A DNA stretch of 26,653 nt, from contig CATOKC010000038.1 in assembly GCA_951800675.1 (NCBI GenBank), forward strand, positions 1-26,653, written 5' to 3'. Shown piece after piece: positions 15,483 to 22,948 of this stretch (within the stretch, counting starts at the first letter, position 1; each line of letters begins with the position of its first letter). Both the position numbers and the translations under genes were made by a program. Source of the stretch: an uncultured Oscillibacter sp. (GTDB lineage Bacteria > Bacillota_A > Clostridia > Oscillospirales > Oscillospiraceae). The notes under the pieces are model-generated. The model saw nothing but the letters and a program-made list of their open reading frames with translations. It was not told the origin of the DNA and searched no databases.

Positions 15483-15521
15483 TGTCACAAGCAAGGTACA
15501 GAACTGTCACAGTTTTGTACC
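15483..15521 (-). promoter_or_regulatory. candidate response-regulator operator and promoter of the permease operon
   Basis: Positions 15495-15507 and 15509-15521 form a 13-bp inverted repeat around one central base, with one mismatch (GGTACARAACTGT arms). Within it, and again at 15483-15489, minus reads TGTGACA; the two copies are 22 bp apart, two helical turns, as expected for OmpR-type regulators. A possible -10 (TATGCT on minus) lies just downstream with a poor -35 (TTGCTT), which would suit an activated promoter. The OmpR-type regulator encoded nearby is the obvious candidate. Confidence 0.55.
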
Positions 15522-15531
15522 TTTCCTCCAA

Positions 15532-15565
15532 GCAAAAAACAGCGCCCCGACAGGAGGCGGGGCGC
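15532..15565 (-). terminator. Rho-independent terminator after the solo ABC ATPase gene
   Basis: On minus, an 8-bp perfect GC stem (15558-15565 with 15542-15549, 8-base loop) is followed by TGTTTTTTGC. It starts 13 bases after the stop of the ATPase gene at 15578. It separates the regulator-kinase-ATPase unit from the permease-ATPase unit. Confidence 0.85.
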
Positions 15566-15577
15566 CGGCGGATGGAC

Positions 15578-16243
15578 CTATTTTACAACGCGCCCATCCC
15601 GGAGGCGTACCACACGGTCGGCCAGCTGGGCAAGCTCGGGATTGTGGGTGATCATCACCAAGGTCTGGTGAAAAATGTCCACCGTCATCTTCAAAAGCCC
15701 CGCCACATTTTGGCTGGTCTTGGCGTCGAAGCTTCCCGTAGGCTCGTCGGCCAGGAGGATGGAGGGCCTGGTAATCAGCGCCCGGGCGATGGCGGCGCAT
15801 TGCTGTCCGCCGCCGGAGAGCATATGGGGGAAGGCGTCCAGCTTGTTCCCGAGTCCCAGCCATTCCGTAAGCTCCGAGAAAAAAGCCCCGTCCGGCCTGG
15901 AGCCGTCCAAGGCCAGGGGCAGCAGGATGTTCTCCCGGACCGTCAGCTCCGGCAGCAGGCGATTGTCCTGAAAGACAAAGCCCACCCTCCGGCGGCGAAA
16001 GACCGTCCGCTCTTCCTCCCCCAGGGAGCTAAGGTCTACGCCGTCCACCGTGACGGTTCCCTCCGTGGGCGGATAGAAGCCGCCGATCAGGTTCAAAAGC
16101 GTGGTTTTTCCGCTGCCGGAGGCCCCTATGATGGCGGTGAGCTTTCCCTTTTCGATGGAGAGGTCAATCCCGTCCACGGCCTTTACCTGCCGGGGACCCT
16201 CGCCAAAGTATTTTTTCAGGTTTTGAACCGTTACAATCTCCAT
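15578..16243 (-). CDS. ABC transporter ATPase with altered signature motif, next to a two-component system
   Basis: A 221-residue ATPase similar along its whole length to the one at 12157-12825. It has Walker A GASGSGKT (40-47), Q-loop VFQD, Walker B ILLADE and H-loop THNPE. The signature reads LSGGGQQC (142-149) where the sister protein has LSGGQQQR, so the conserved Gln and the Arg three residues on are changed. No permease gene sits beside it. It lies 12 bases after the kinase gene and ends at a terminator. It may pair with the sister ATPase on the FtsX permease as an asymmetric dimer, serve a permease elsewhere, or be partly disabled. Confidence 0.85.
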   Translation of the reverse strand: MEIVTVQNLKKYFGEGPRQVKAVDGIDLSIEKGKLTAIIGASGSGKTTLLNLIGGFYPPTEGTVTVDGVDLSSLGEEERTVFRRRRVGFVFQDNRLLPELTVRENILLPLALDGSRPDGAFFSELTEWLGLGNKLDAFPHMLSGGGQQCAAIARALITRPSILLADEPTGSFDAKTSQNVAGLLKMTVDIFHQTLVMITHNPELAQLADRVVRLRDGRVVK

Positions 16244-16255
16244 GAAGCACCTCGC

Positions 16256-17266
16256 CTATCGCAGCAAAAACACGGAAAAGGCGGAGCCTCTTCCCACTTC
16301 GGATTTCAGCGTAATATAGCCTCTTTGCCGGGTAATGATGCCCCGGGCCAGATACAGTCCCAGCCCCACGCCCTCCGCCGCCGCGGAGGACCGCGCCCGG
16401 TAAAAGCGCTTGAATACATCGTTGTAGTGCTCCTCGGGAATTCCAATCCCGGTGTCCGTAACGTCGATTCGGGTGTAGAACTGCCAGGGGCGGACGCTGA
16501 CGTGAACGCGTCCGCCCTCCGGCGTGTACTTCACCGCGTTGTCCAGGAGATTTCCCAGGGCCTCCGCCGTCCATTTGGGGTCGTGCCGGACGGTCTCATG
16601 GCTGTCACAGTCCACGTCAATTTGAATGTGCTTCCGGTTTGCCGCCGGCAGGACGCCGCTTACCGCCTGGGCGATGGTGTCATACAATCTAGCGTCCTCC
16701 AGGCGCAGGGCAAACGTCCCGGTTTCCAGCCGGGACATTTTAATAAGGGACCGCATGAGGAAATCCAGCTTCTGGACCTGGGCGGCGAGGGTGGCGAGAA
16801 ATTCCGCCCGCTTCTCCTCCGGCAGCTCCCGCTGGCCCAGGATGTCCGTGAACAACCGGATGTTTGCGATGGGCGTTTTCACCTGGTGGGAGATGTCGCT
16901 GACCAGCTCCTGAATGGTCTGCTTGTCCGCCTCGCTCTGCCGCTGCCCCGCCTGGGTCCGGTCATGGTATCGCAGGAGCTTTCCTTGCACCTTAGAGAGC
17001 TGGGAGTCCTCATAGGGGCGGTAGTTCTCCGGCTCCCGGCCATTTATCAGGGCGTCCAGCGTCTCACAGACGCTGTTGGCAAAGTCGGTCTCCCGCCGCT
17101 CCTGGCGGCGTTTCCACAAAAGCGTCAGCAGCAAAACGGCCAGTCCCAGGACGGCGGCCGCGGGACGGAAAATTACAGCCGGAAGCTCCAGCAGCCCCGC
17201 GAGAATTAGAAGCGCCGCCGACAAAGCCAGGAGGAGCGGTATCCACATGACGCCGTCCCGCCTCAT
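16256..17266 (-). CDS. sensor histidine kinase, intramembrane-sensing type
   Basis: A 336-residue kinase. Two TM segments lie at about 8-30 and 34-51 with only a few residues between them, so there is no real extracytoplasmic sensor; this is the layout of BceS-like kinases that read the state of an ABC transporter. The phospho-acceptor is in DISHQVKTP (H127). The ATPase domain has an N box (GNLLDNAVKYTP), G1 DTGIGI, F box FKRFYRA and G2 GVGLGL. All are intact. Start and stop overlap the regulator gene as ATGA (17263-17266). Together with the regulator and FtsX transporter it forms a probable antimicrobial-peptide detoxification module. Confidence 0.92.
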   Translation of the reverse strand: MRRDGVMWIPLLLALSAALLILAGLLELPAVIFRPAAAVLGLAVLLLTLLWKRRQERRETDFANSVCETLDALINGREPENYRPYEDSQLSKVQGKLLRYHDRTQAGQRQSEADKQTIQELVSDISHQVKTPIANIRLFTDILGQRELPEEKRAEFLATLAAQVQKLDFLMRSLIKMSRLETGTFALRLEDARLYDTIAQAVSGVLPAANRKHIQIDVDCDSHETVRHDPKWTAEALGNLLDNAVKYTPEGGRVHVSVRPWQFYTRIDVTDTGIGIPEEHYNDVFKRFYRARSSAAAEGVGLGLYLARGIITRQRGYITLKSEVGRGSAFSVFLLR

Positions 17267-17946
17267 GCCCGCGCCCCCAGCCAGACATAGCCCATGCCCC
17301 GGATGGTTTGTATATAGGTATGTCCGGCGTCCTCAATCTTGGCGCGCAGGCGGTTCACGGTCACCGTGAGGGTGTGGTCGTCGATAAAATTGCCTTCGCT
17401 GTCCCACAGCTTTTCCAGCAAAAGACGCCGCGTCACCACAGTCCCGGCATTGGCCGTCAAAAGCCGCAGGAGCTTGTATTCGTTGGGGGTAATGGCCAGC
17501 TTTTCGCCGCCCCGGAGCGCAGTCAGAGTCTGAAAATCCAGGCGCAGGAATCCGTCGTCAAACCCGCCGTCTCCAGACCGGGAGACGCCCCGGCGCAAAA
17601 CCGCCTCCACCCGGCGCTTGAGTATCTGGATATGGAAGGGCTTGGTGATGTAATCGTCGGCGCCCAGATCGAAGCCGCTCAGCTCATCCCGCTCCAGGTC
17701 GTTGGCGGTCAGGAACACAACCGGCAGCTCCGGGGCGGAGGCTTTGATTTCCCGGCAGAGGCCAAAGCCGTTTCCATCAGGAAGGTTCACGTCCAGGATT
17801 ACCAGATCGAATTGGTCGGTTTTCAAAAGCTGCCGGGCCTTTTGGCAGGTGTAGGCCGCGACGGTGAGATGGCCGGAATCGTCCAGCGCGAAGCAGAGCC
17901 CCGCGCTCAGGGCCAAGTCATCCTCTACAACCAGAATTTTGGACAC
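17263..17946 (-). CDS. OmpR/PhoB-family response regulator
   Basis: A 227-residue regulator. The receiver domain has the acidic pair D9/D10, phospho-acceptor D52 (LVILDVNLP), T80 and K102 (ITKPF). The C-terminal winged helix ends with the typical YIQTIRGMGYVW. I chose the GTG at 17946 because GGAGGCGA lies about 9 bases upstream and the protein then starts MSKILVVEDD, the normal family start; an in-frame ATG at 18135 would add 63 residues of non-conserved sequence. It is the first gene of the unit and is translationally coupled to the kinase. Confidence 0.93.
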   Translation of the reverse strand: MSKILVVEDDLALSAGLCFALDDSGHLTVAAYTCQKARQLLKTDQFDLVILDVNLPDGNGFGLCREIKASAPELPVVFLTANDLERDELSGFDLGADDYITKPFHIQILKRRVEAVLRRGVSRSGDGGFDDGFLRLDFQTLTALRGGEKLAITPNEYKLLRLLTANAGTVVTRRLLLEKLWDSEGNFIDDHTLTVTVNRLRAKIEDAGHTYIQTIRGMGYVWLGARA

Positions 17947-18785
17947 AGGCGCCTCGCCTCCAGTCTTGTGATATTTTAAAGGTGATATCTCTTCATGTTG
18001 TCTCCGCAATTTATCCATTTCGACAGCCCCGCATATCCCCAAAGATCCTGCCTTGGGGCGCTGCATGAATCGCTGCCCATTGATGAAAAAAATTACACTT
18101 ATGTTACACGGAATCATGGGTTTATGTCTAGCCATTTCTCTGCTATACTTTTACACATATCCCATATCCCATTTTTGTTCCTACCCAAATGAAAACCGTG
18201 TATGAAAGCGTATTCCTCTGCTTTTCTGGACCCAACAAGGCATTTTTCCCGCTGACCGGTCGGCGGCCATCAGCAATTCCTTGTAAAAATTAGCCGATTA
18301 TCAAAACGCTGTCTGAGGGGGCTTTCCGCTTTCAATCTCGTCCCAGGGCACACCGCTTCGCGGAATCCAGGTCCCTCCAACGCATTGCCGGTTACCTTCC
18401 GTGCTTTCTCTCCCCCTACGCGTCCTGGCAGTCTCTCTTCCAGCCGTTCTCATCCGCCTATGATGGTCTCCCCTTTCCTGATGTTTTGTTATTTTACTAT
18501 ACTTTCCGTCTCCTGACAACACTGTCTAATCTTAGCATGGACAGCAGCCGTTTCCTTTTGTCGCGGTACGGCAATATTTTTGAGAAAGCAGGAGAAAGAG
18601 TTGGAGAAAAATCCAAGAAATATTTTTTCTACCCCTCCCCATACACCCATAGCAAAAGAGGACCTGGCAAAAAATAATTTCATAAATTGCCTTAATTTTC
18701 CAAAATAAGAAAATAACCTGCATAGACAACCAGTAACAATTGGCATACGTTTTCTCCACAGAGCGATGAAAAGGAGAGAATGTCA
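17947..18785. other. 839-bp intergenic region, no convincing gene
   Basis: This AT-richer stretch separates the divergent regulator operon and the XRE gene. It holds GTGTAA repeats near 18093-18156 and a weak 6-bp stem (18037-18042 with 18053-18058). A minus-strand open frame at 18301-18522 (ending GTWIPRSGVPWDEIESGKPP) has no ribosome site and no family I recognise. The promoter of the XRE gene must lie at its right end, but I cannot single out a clear -35/-10 pair. Confidence 0.5.
18093..18109 (-). promoter_or_regulatory. direct repeats upstream of the two-component operon
   Basis: On minus the sequence reads GTGTAA-N5-GTGTAA, two direct repeats spaced exactly 11 bp, the arrangement bound by OmpR/PhoB-type regulators. 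A third GTGTAA is at 18151-18156. One copy extends to TGTAACAT (18101-18108), which resembles the TGTGACAT before the permease operon. It lies about 150 bp upstream of the regulator start, which is compatible with autoregulation. Confidence 0.45.
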
Positions 18786-19046
18786 ATGTTTCGCAGACAT
18801 GTCGTCCCGCAAAGAGAGAAGGAATCTTTTGGCCGCGTCATTCGTGCTCACCGTAAACTTATGGGCTACACACAGGAGGAATTAGCGTCAAAGCTGGGAT
18901 GGTCGACACATTGGATCAATGATATTGAAAACGGGAAGGGCGTCCCCTCCGGTTTGGATGTTGTCCGCCTGTTAGCGACTCTGCGGCTGGATTCTGAGCA
19001 AGTAGTAAGGGAGGCAGACCTTTTTGTATCTTTATCTGCCGATTGA
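18786..19046 (+). CDS. small XRE-family HTH regulator
   Basis: An 86-residue protein with one helix-turn-helix of the Cro/CI type: FGRVIRAHRKLMGYTQEELASKLG (helices 1 and 2), STHWINDIENGKGVPS (recognition helix and following turn) and a fourth helix. No other domain is visible. AAGGAGAG lies upstream; ATG 18786 has the better spacing (about 10) than ATG 18780. Its 3' end overlaps the next gene by 23 bases in a different frame, at a run of five T. Targets are unknown. Confidence 0.8.
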   Translation: MFRRHVVPQREKESFGRVIRAHRKLMGYTQEELASKLGWSTHWINDIENGKGVPSGLDVVRLLATLRLDSEQVVREADLFVSLSAD

Positions 19047-19251
19047 AAGCGAGCTGGATTCTCCCCGCGCCGGTCAATACCGTATGTTCGGCCTTCGCGT
19101 TCTTCGAAGCAAAGACGGGCGGGATGAAGAGGTCATGGTACTGCCGGATATCTCAACGGACTTTATCTTTACGCTCCGCCTGGCCAGCCTTTTTACCAGG
19201 AAGCAGCTGGACCCTCTTCATCTGATGGATGTTCTGGAGGACATGTTTTGA
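19024..19251 (+). CDS. DUF6514-like small protein, possibly frameshifted from the XRE gene
   Basis: A 75-residue frame whose core (GQYRMFGLRV, then VLPDISTDF, RLASLFTRKQLDPLHLMDVLEDMF) follows the pattern I know for DUF6514: a short Y-G-I strand, a D-I-S motif and a closing L-x-P-x-H-L-x-D-V-x-E-D. The function of the family is unknown. The only start is TTG at 19024, inside the XRE gene and without a ribosome site. Either translation is coupled, or XRE and this domain are one protein split by a frameshift in the T5 run at 19021-19025. Confidence 0.55.
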   Translation: MYLYLPIESELDSPRAGQYRMFGLRVLRSKDGRDEEVMVLPDISTDFIFTLRLASLFTRKQLDPLHLMDVLEDMF

Positions 19252-19460
19252 AGCCTTTCTTCCTGCGCTGTATCCATAAGCGTTTGAGCAATGTGTGGAA
19301 ATCATGATTGCCCCCTCTGCGGAAGAAACGGAACACGCGCAGCTTTTCCCGTGCTGTCCGGCGCGATTGAGGGAGGAAAACCGGCAAGTTCGGCGGATTG
19401 GCGGAGACAGCCGCTTTGTTGGGGGAGGCTGCTTTTTCCTCGGAATATTGCGGGTAGTCA

Positions 19461-19584
19461 GGCCCACCCGCAAAACGGGTGGGCCGCACTCGTCCTATAA
19501 GGGCGTGATATTGTCCGCGCCTCAAAGCGCGGTGAAACAGTCTGCCGACCGCATATTCTTACAAGCAGCCCCATTAAGTGGGGC
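19461..19584 (+). ncRNA. array of four stem-loops, candidate structured RNA (HEARO/omega-RNA-like?)
   Basis: Four hairpins follow within 124 bases. They are a perfect 10-bp stem (19461-19470 with 19476-19485), a 5-bp stem CGTCC-TATAA-GGGCG (19491-19505), a 6-bp stem (19515-19520 with 19527-19532) and a 6-bp stem (19568-19573 with 19579-19584). They are followed by a 23-bp hairpin and a terminator-like hairpin, so the whole 19461-19680 block may be one transcript. The stretches TAAGGGCGTGA and CCTCAAAGCGCGGTGAAAC remind me of the HEARO (IscB-associated omega) RNA, but no iscB gene is present and I cannot check the match. An open frame over the region (19295-19600) shows no recognisable protein. 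Confidence 0.45.
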
Positions 19585-19590
19585 CGCTTC

Positions 19591-19648
19591 AGCTTGTTGA
19601 AAAACGGCCTGTCCAAAGAAAAGTAGGCAGGCTGTTTTTCAACAAGCT
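19591..19648. repeat. long hairpin with GTTGAAAA termini
   Basis: Positions 19591-19605 and 19634-19648 are a perfect 15-bp inverted repeat. Pairing continues inward for eight more pairs including two G-T (19606-19613 with 19626-19633), giving a stem of about 23 bp and a 12-base loop. Its arms contain the same GTTGAAAA core as the hairpins at 3536-3699. Confidence 0.7.
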
Positions 19649-19650
19649 GT

Positions 19651-19680
19651 ACCACGGGCATAGCCCGTGGTTTTCATTTT
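19651..19680 (+). terminator. terminator-like hairpin, also typical of IS200/IS605 ends
   Basis: A perfect 9-bp stem ACCACGGGC-ATA-GCCCGTGGT (19651-19671) is followed by TTTCATTTT. It would end a plus-strand RNA starting near 19450. Hairpins of the form CCACGGG-x-CCCGTGG are also characteristic of the subterminal palindromes of IS200/IS605 elements, so this could be the right end of an orf-less element. Confidence 0.65.
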
Positions 19681-19785
19681 CGCAATTAGAGAAGGGCGGA
19701 TGGGATCATCCGCTCCTCTCTTTTGATACTGTGCGTTTACTGAACCTTTGGCAGGAGACCAACCATCTCTTCCGCAGCCTATTAG

Positions 19786-19939
19786 AGCAGTTCCCAAAAA
19801 TACTGAGAAAAGCTCGGCGGTCCAGAGGCCGCATAGCCGCGTTGTCGTCCTTGACGGGCGTCAGCCCGCCTGCGTCCTTCGCCTTGCTCCGCGGCCTCTG
19901 GACCCGCCTCCTTTTTTCTCATTGTCTCTGAGAACCGCT
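19786..19939. repeat. large imperfect inverted repeat (154 bp)
   Basis: The inner arms 19819-19832 and 19891-19904 are a perfect 14-bp repeat (GGTCCAGAGGCCGC), and pairing resumes after one bulged base. Outside these, 19786-19812 and 19912-19939 still match at roughly 70% when one is reversed. A small hairpin (19855-19859 with 19864-19868) sits in the loop. No gene was found in 19672-20160 apart from short open frames. The structure looks like a folded-back repeat element or a large structured RNA; I do not recognise it. Confidence 0.55.
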
Positions 19940-20160
19940 TCATGAGTCTGTTCCAGAACGCCTTTTATCCGAGGCGGCTGCCTTGTATACGTTCCTACAG
20001 ATGGATTTCAAAAATTAAATTTTCTCTTGATCATGGGGTGTCCAAAATCGACCGATTTCGACGTTATTATTAGTGGGATAAAAAGCAGATTCGGTTAGTT
20101 GTGTCTCACCGCGTCTTATGCCCTCTCAAACCGCCGATTAGCTCCGGGGAGGATCGCTCA

Positions 20161-21144
20161 GTGAAGCGGAATCATTCACGTCTATATTCTTTCATCTTGT
20201 CCGGTTTCCTGTTGACGGCCTGTGCGCAAGCTCAGGCCTCCGCCGCCGGTCTGCCTCCCGGCATGTCCAAAGCCGTCGTTTTTTTGCTGGACGTAAGCAA
20301 CAGTATGACCGTCAACGACCAGGAGCGGCTGGCAAAAGACAGCATCGCCCAGCTCCTATACAGCCTGCCCTCCCATTACCTCGTTGGTTTTGCGGCTTAT
20401 AACACCAGTGTTGTCTCCAGCGTCGGAATGATGGACAGCAATGCCCGTATTCTTTTAACCAGCGGGAATCCCATCCAGAATTTAAAGGCGGATTTCAGCG
20501 CGGCAAACGGCAAACAGTACAGCGGCTCCCACTACGCCCCGCTGGAGCTGGATCATCCCACGGATACCGCCGTCCATATCACGGGCCAGAGAGGCGGTCA
20601 GGTGACGGCCGCCGCGCCAGCTGTCCGGATGGAGGAAGCCAGCCGGTATAGCTACGCGGGACGCCTGAATATCCATATCAGCAACACGCTTTCAGGCCGT
20701 GACTTCCCACGGCCCCTTTTGGAGAGCCGGATGCCCCTGGCCATTGACTTTGGCTCCTCCAACACCACCGCGGGCATCTATCTGGACAACACCTACTTTG
20801 AGGAGCTGAACGGCGACCCCATCACCCAGATTCTGAAACGGGACCAGATCAACTATGTGCCCTATCGGGACGTGGAGCACGGCGACGCGGAGTCCCTGAT
20901 TCTCCCTACCGTCGCGGCGGTGAAGCAAAAGCCCCTTTTCATCCGCCTCTTCCATGAGATTCTGCCGGATCGATATTTTCCGCGAGACTTTAAAGGAGTT
21001 CATCCCTGGAAAGATCATCGAATCCTCCCGCCGCCGCGGGACAATCGACCAGCTCCACGAGCTGCAGCTGAGCTGCCTGAACGGCGCGGTCAAATACCTC
21101 AGGGACCGCAAATTCGACTATGCGGACGTGCAAATCACCCATGA
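20161..21144 (+). pseudogene. truncated VWA lipoprotein fused in frame to an Hsp70/actin-like fragment
   Basis: GTG 20161 has GGGGAGGA 7 bases upstream. Residues 1-21 are a lipoprotein signal with lipobox LTAC (C21). Residues 37 to about 97 start a von Willebrand A domain with the metal site DVSNS (D44, S46, S48), but the domain breaks off after one third. After about 100 unassigned residues comes LAIDFGSSNTTAGIYLD (D196), the first phosphate-binding loop of the Hsp70/actin fold, again only a fragment of about 80 residues. ATG 20731 has a GGAGAG before it and could be the original Hsp70-like start. From about 20975 the frame is wrong and ends as non-conserved sequence at 21144. Full-length relatives would be two separate proteins. 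Confidence 0.7.
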
Positions 21145-21580
21145 CCAAGCGGCGTTTCCCTATGTGATCACGGCATTTACCCACACCAACGAGGAAAAGA
21201 CACTGATTCACAGCCTGGACCGTGAGAACATCCGTGGCCCTATTTCCCGCAATATGTCGGATATGACCTTGAAGCTCTATTTGAAGGACCTGGAGGGACG
21301 GCAGCGGTATGTCTACAACTGCTCCCGCGGCCCTGAGAGGTTTACCAACCAGCAGCCGGAGAAGATCGTCGTCAAGTATAACCGGCAAATCCGGCAGGAT
21401 GATCTGGACGACATTGTGAACCGGGACCTGAAATTTTTTGTGCTGGCGGATGAGGACCGATGGGACTTTACCGTGGTGCCGGTGCTCTGCGAGGACAGGC
21501 AGCTTCGGCTTGGTCCGGATCAGTTCTTCCGCTTTGAGGCAGAGGGCTGGGTGACCAACTTCTTTGACGGAACGAAATAG
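20954..21580 (+). pseudogene. continuation of the Hsp70-like gene after a frameshift
   Basis: From about 20978 frame 2 reads FRETLKEFIPGKIIESS and continues for 200 residues to TAG. Removing one base from the TTTTCC run at 20975-20980 joins it to the previous frame as DRYFRETLKEF, so one indel explains the break. Later blocks include LHELQLSCLNGAVKYLRDRK, LKLYLKDLEGRQRYVYN and DLKFFVLADEDRW. I do not recognise a domain; it may be the C-terminal part of the Hsp70-like protein after a large internal deletion, or a third protein. The end is 16 bases before the next gene. Confidence 0.55.
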
Positions 21581-21596
21581 CTAAGGAGATTGTAAG

Positions 21597-22379
21597 ATGA
21601 TTGTACGGGCTTTCCCCCTTTTTGATCAAGGCTCCATTCTGCGCGCGGATATGATGGCGGAGCTTGCCGGCTACGCGTATTTGTTTGGAGACATTCTCTA
21701 CGACGGGTACTCCGATGGCATTCTCAGCGGCTGCCGTCTGACGACCACCAGGGACGCCATCGTGGTCAATCCGGGCGTCATACGCCACGCCGGAAAGAAT
21801 TTTCTGATAAAGGACCCTATCTATGTAGCGTATTACCCCACCAACTCCACCACCGTTTTGAAGATGAATTTCCTGGGGGAAAATCGGTCCGCGCGGTTCG
21901 TCACATATGACGCGGAGGTTGTGCTTGACAACGCGCCCGCTGTTCGGGAAGGGCAGATCGAGCTCTGCCGGTTCAAGCTCCAGCCCGGCGCCCAGCTCCG
22001 GTACAAATACATAAGCTTCGAGGATCGGAGCACGGAATACGACACGTTGAATACGCTGCACGTTCCACATTCGTCCAAAGAGCGCAGCACCTTGTCCCCT
22101 GAGATCACATACGATTACGCAAGAGAGCTGTCGGGCACAAATCCAAAGAACCATTGGGACATCGTATTTTGTCTCCAGGCGGCAGACCGCAGCCGGCCGG
22201 TGGCGGCCGACGCCATTGCGCTTTACCTCACGTCCCGGCTTGGCGGCTCCCCAGAGGATTTTTCCACAAACCAAGCGCTTTATGACGGTCTAAACCAAAT
22301 CCTGACCTCCGTCAAGCGCGGGCAGGACATCGCTCCCAGGAGCAAGGAACGCAGGAAATCCAAAATACTGGCGGACTAA
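21597..22379 (+). CDS. intact unknown protein, tail-fibre/baseplate-like by position
   Basis: A complete 260-residue protein with AAGGAG 8 bases before the ATG. It is soluble, with no signal peptide. The N-terminal half (ILSGCRLTTTRDAIVVNPGVIRHAGKNF) has the 'conditions give a value at zero' beta-rich pattern seen in phage tail-fibre and baseplate proteins, with a helical C-terminal tail rich in charged residues. I cannot name a family with confidence. It is the only gene in the 20-26.6 kb cluster that reads through without a visible break. Its place between the Hsp70-like and PAAR-like genes suggests a structural or adaptor role in a contractile-injection-type apparatus. Confidence 0.65.
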   Translation: MIVRAFPLFDQGSILRADMMAELAGYAYLFGDILYDGYSDGILSGCRLTTTRDAIVVNPGVIRHAGKNFLIKDPIYVAYYPTNSTTVLKMNFLGENRSARFVTYDAEVVLDNAPAVREGQIELCRFKLQPGAQLRYKYISFEDRSTEYDTLNTLHVPHSSKERSTLSPEITYDYARELSGTNPKNHWDIVFCLQAADRSRPVAADAIALYLTSRLGGSPEDFSTNQALYDGLNQILTSVKRGQDIAPRSKERRKSKILAD

Positions 22380-22423
22380 AGCGGCGGAGCGCTTCGGCCC
22401 CGCTCAAAATGGAGGCGGCACAG

Positions 22424-22948
22424 ATGGACGATCAAAAATACGTTACCCGGTTGATGCGGGTCCAGCGCGCCAAGGGAACCATGAGCAATTACCTGAATGT
22501 CGGCGTTGACCATGGCGTGGTAGTCGAGGCAGATTCGCAGCCGCTGATGAATGCCAATGATCACGTGGCGGGCAGGCACGCCATACACTTTGGCTGCCGC
22601 GAGTCCGACCACAATCCCGAAAGGATGTTCCGCAAGGCGCTGGTGGGCGCCCTGATGGGCGGCCTCTTTGGCGGGATTGTGGCCAACGTCCTAGAGGCGG
22701 CCGGAATGCTGACCCGCAAATGCAAGCCCAACACCCCAAACCCCCGGAAATTTACCAACGAGAAAAATATCATCGAGGGCGCTCCCGCACTCGTGTTCGG
22801 CCGCGTGCTGACCTGCCGCTATGGAGGGTGCATCAAATTACTGCCGGAGGATCAGTACCCGCCCGCGGAGCTTGTCCGGAGGCTCCGGCCTATGCGGGAG
22901 CCTGCGACGCGGCGCAGTCTGCCATCAGCAACGCCATGTCCAAGGTGA
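22424..22948 (+). pseudogene. PAAR-like protein (DUF4280 type), frameshifted
   Basis: GGAGG lies 8 bases before ATG 22424. The first 150 residues carry the DUF4280 landmarks: an early YLNVGVDHGVVV, then PLMNANDHVAGRHAIHFGCRESDHNPER, a hydrophobic GALMGGLFGG stretch, and near the end CKPNTPNPRKF and ALVFGRVLTCRYGGCIKLL, with Cys residues that cap the spike. PAAR-like proteins form the tip of VgrG-type spikes and carry effectors. At about 22875-22890 (GGAGGCTCCGG) the reading slips; this frame then runs on as non-conserved sequence to 22948, while the natural continuation is in frame 1. Confidence 0.72.

Noticed and set aside
15436..15531. N-terminal extension of the FtsX permease to 15531
   Set aside because: The extension would translate the palindrome and probable promoter; an AGGAGG correctly placed before ATG 15435 decides the start.
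15482..17209. 575-codon open frame on plus opposite the ATPase and kinase
   Set aside because: It covers a terminator, an ATPase and a kinase gene on the other strand, and its product has no recognisable motif.
18301..18522. 73-codon minus frame ending GTWIPRSGVPWDEIESGKPP
   Set aside because: The end looks protein-like, but there is no ribosome site, no family I know and no neighbour to support it.
19295..19600. 101-codon plus frame through the hairpin array
   Set aside because: It runs through four stem-loops and has no domain; the inverted repeats explain the sequence better than coding does.
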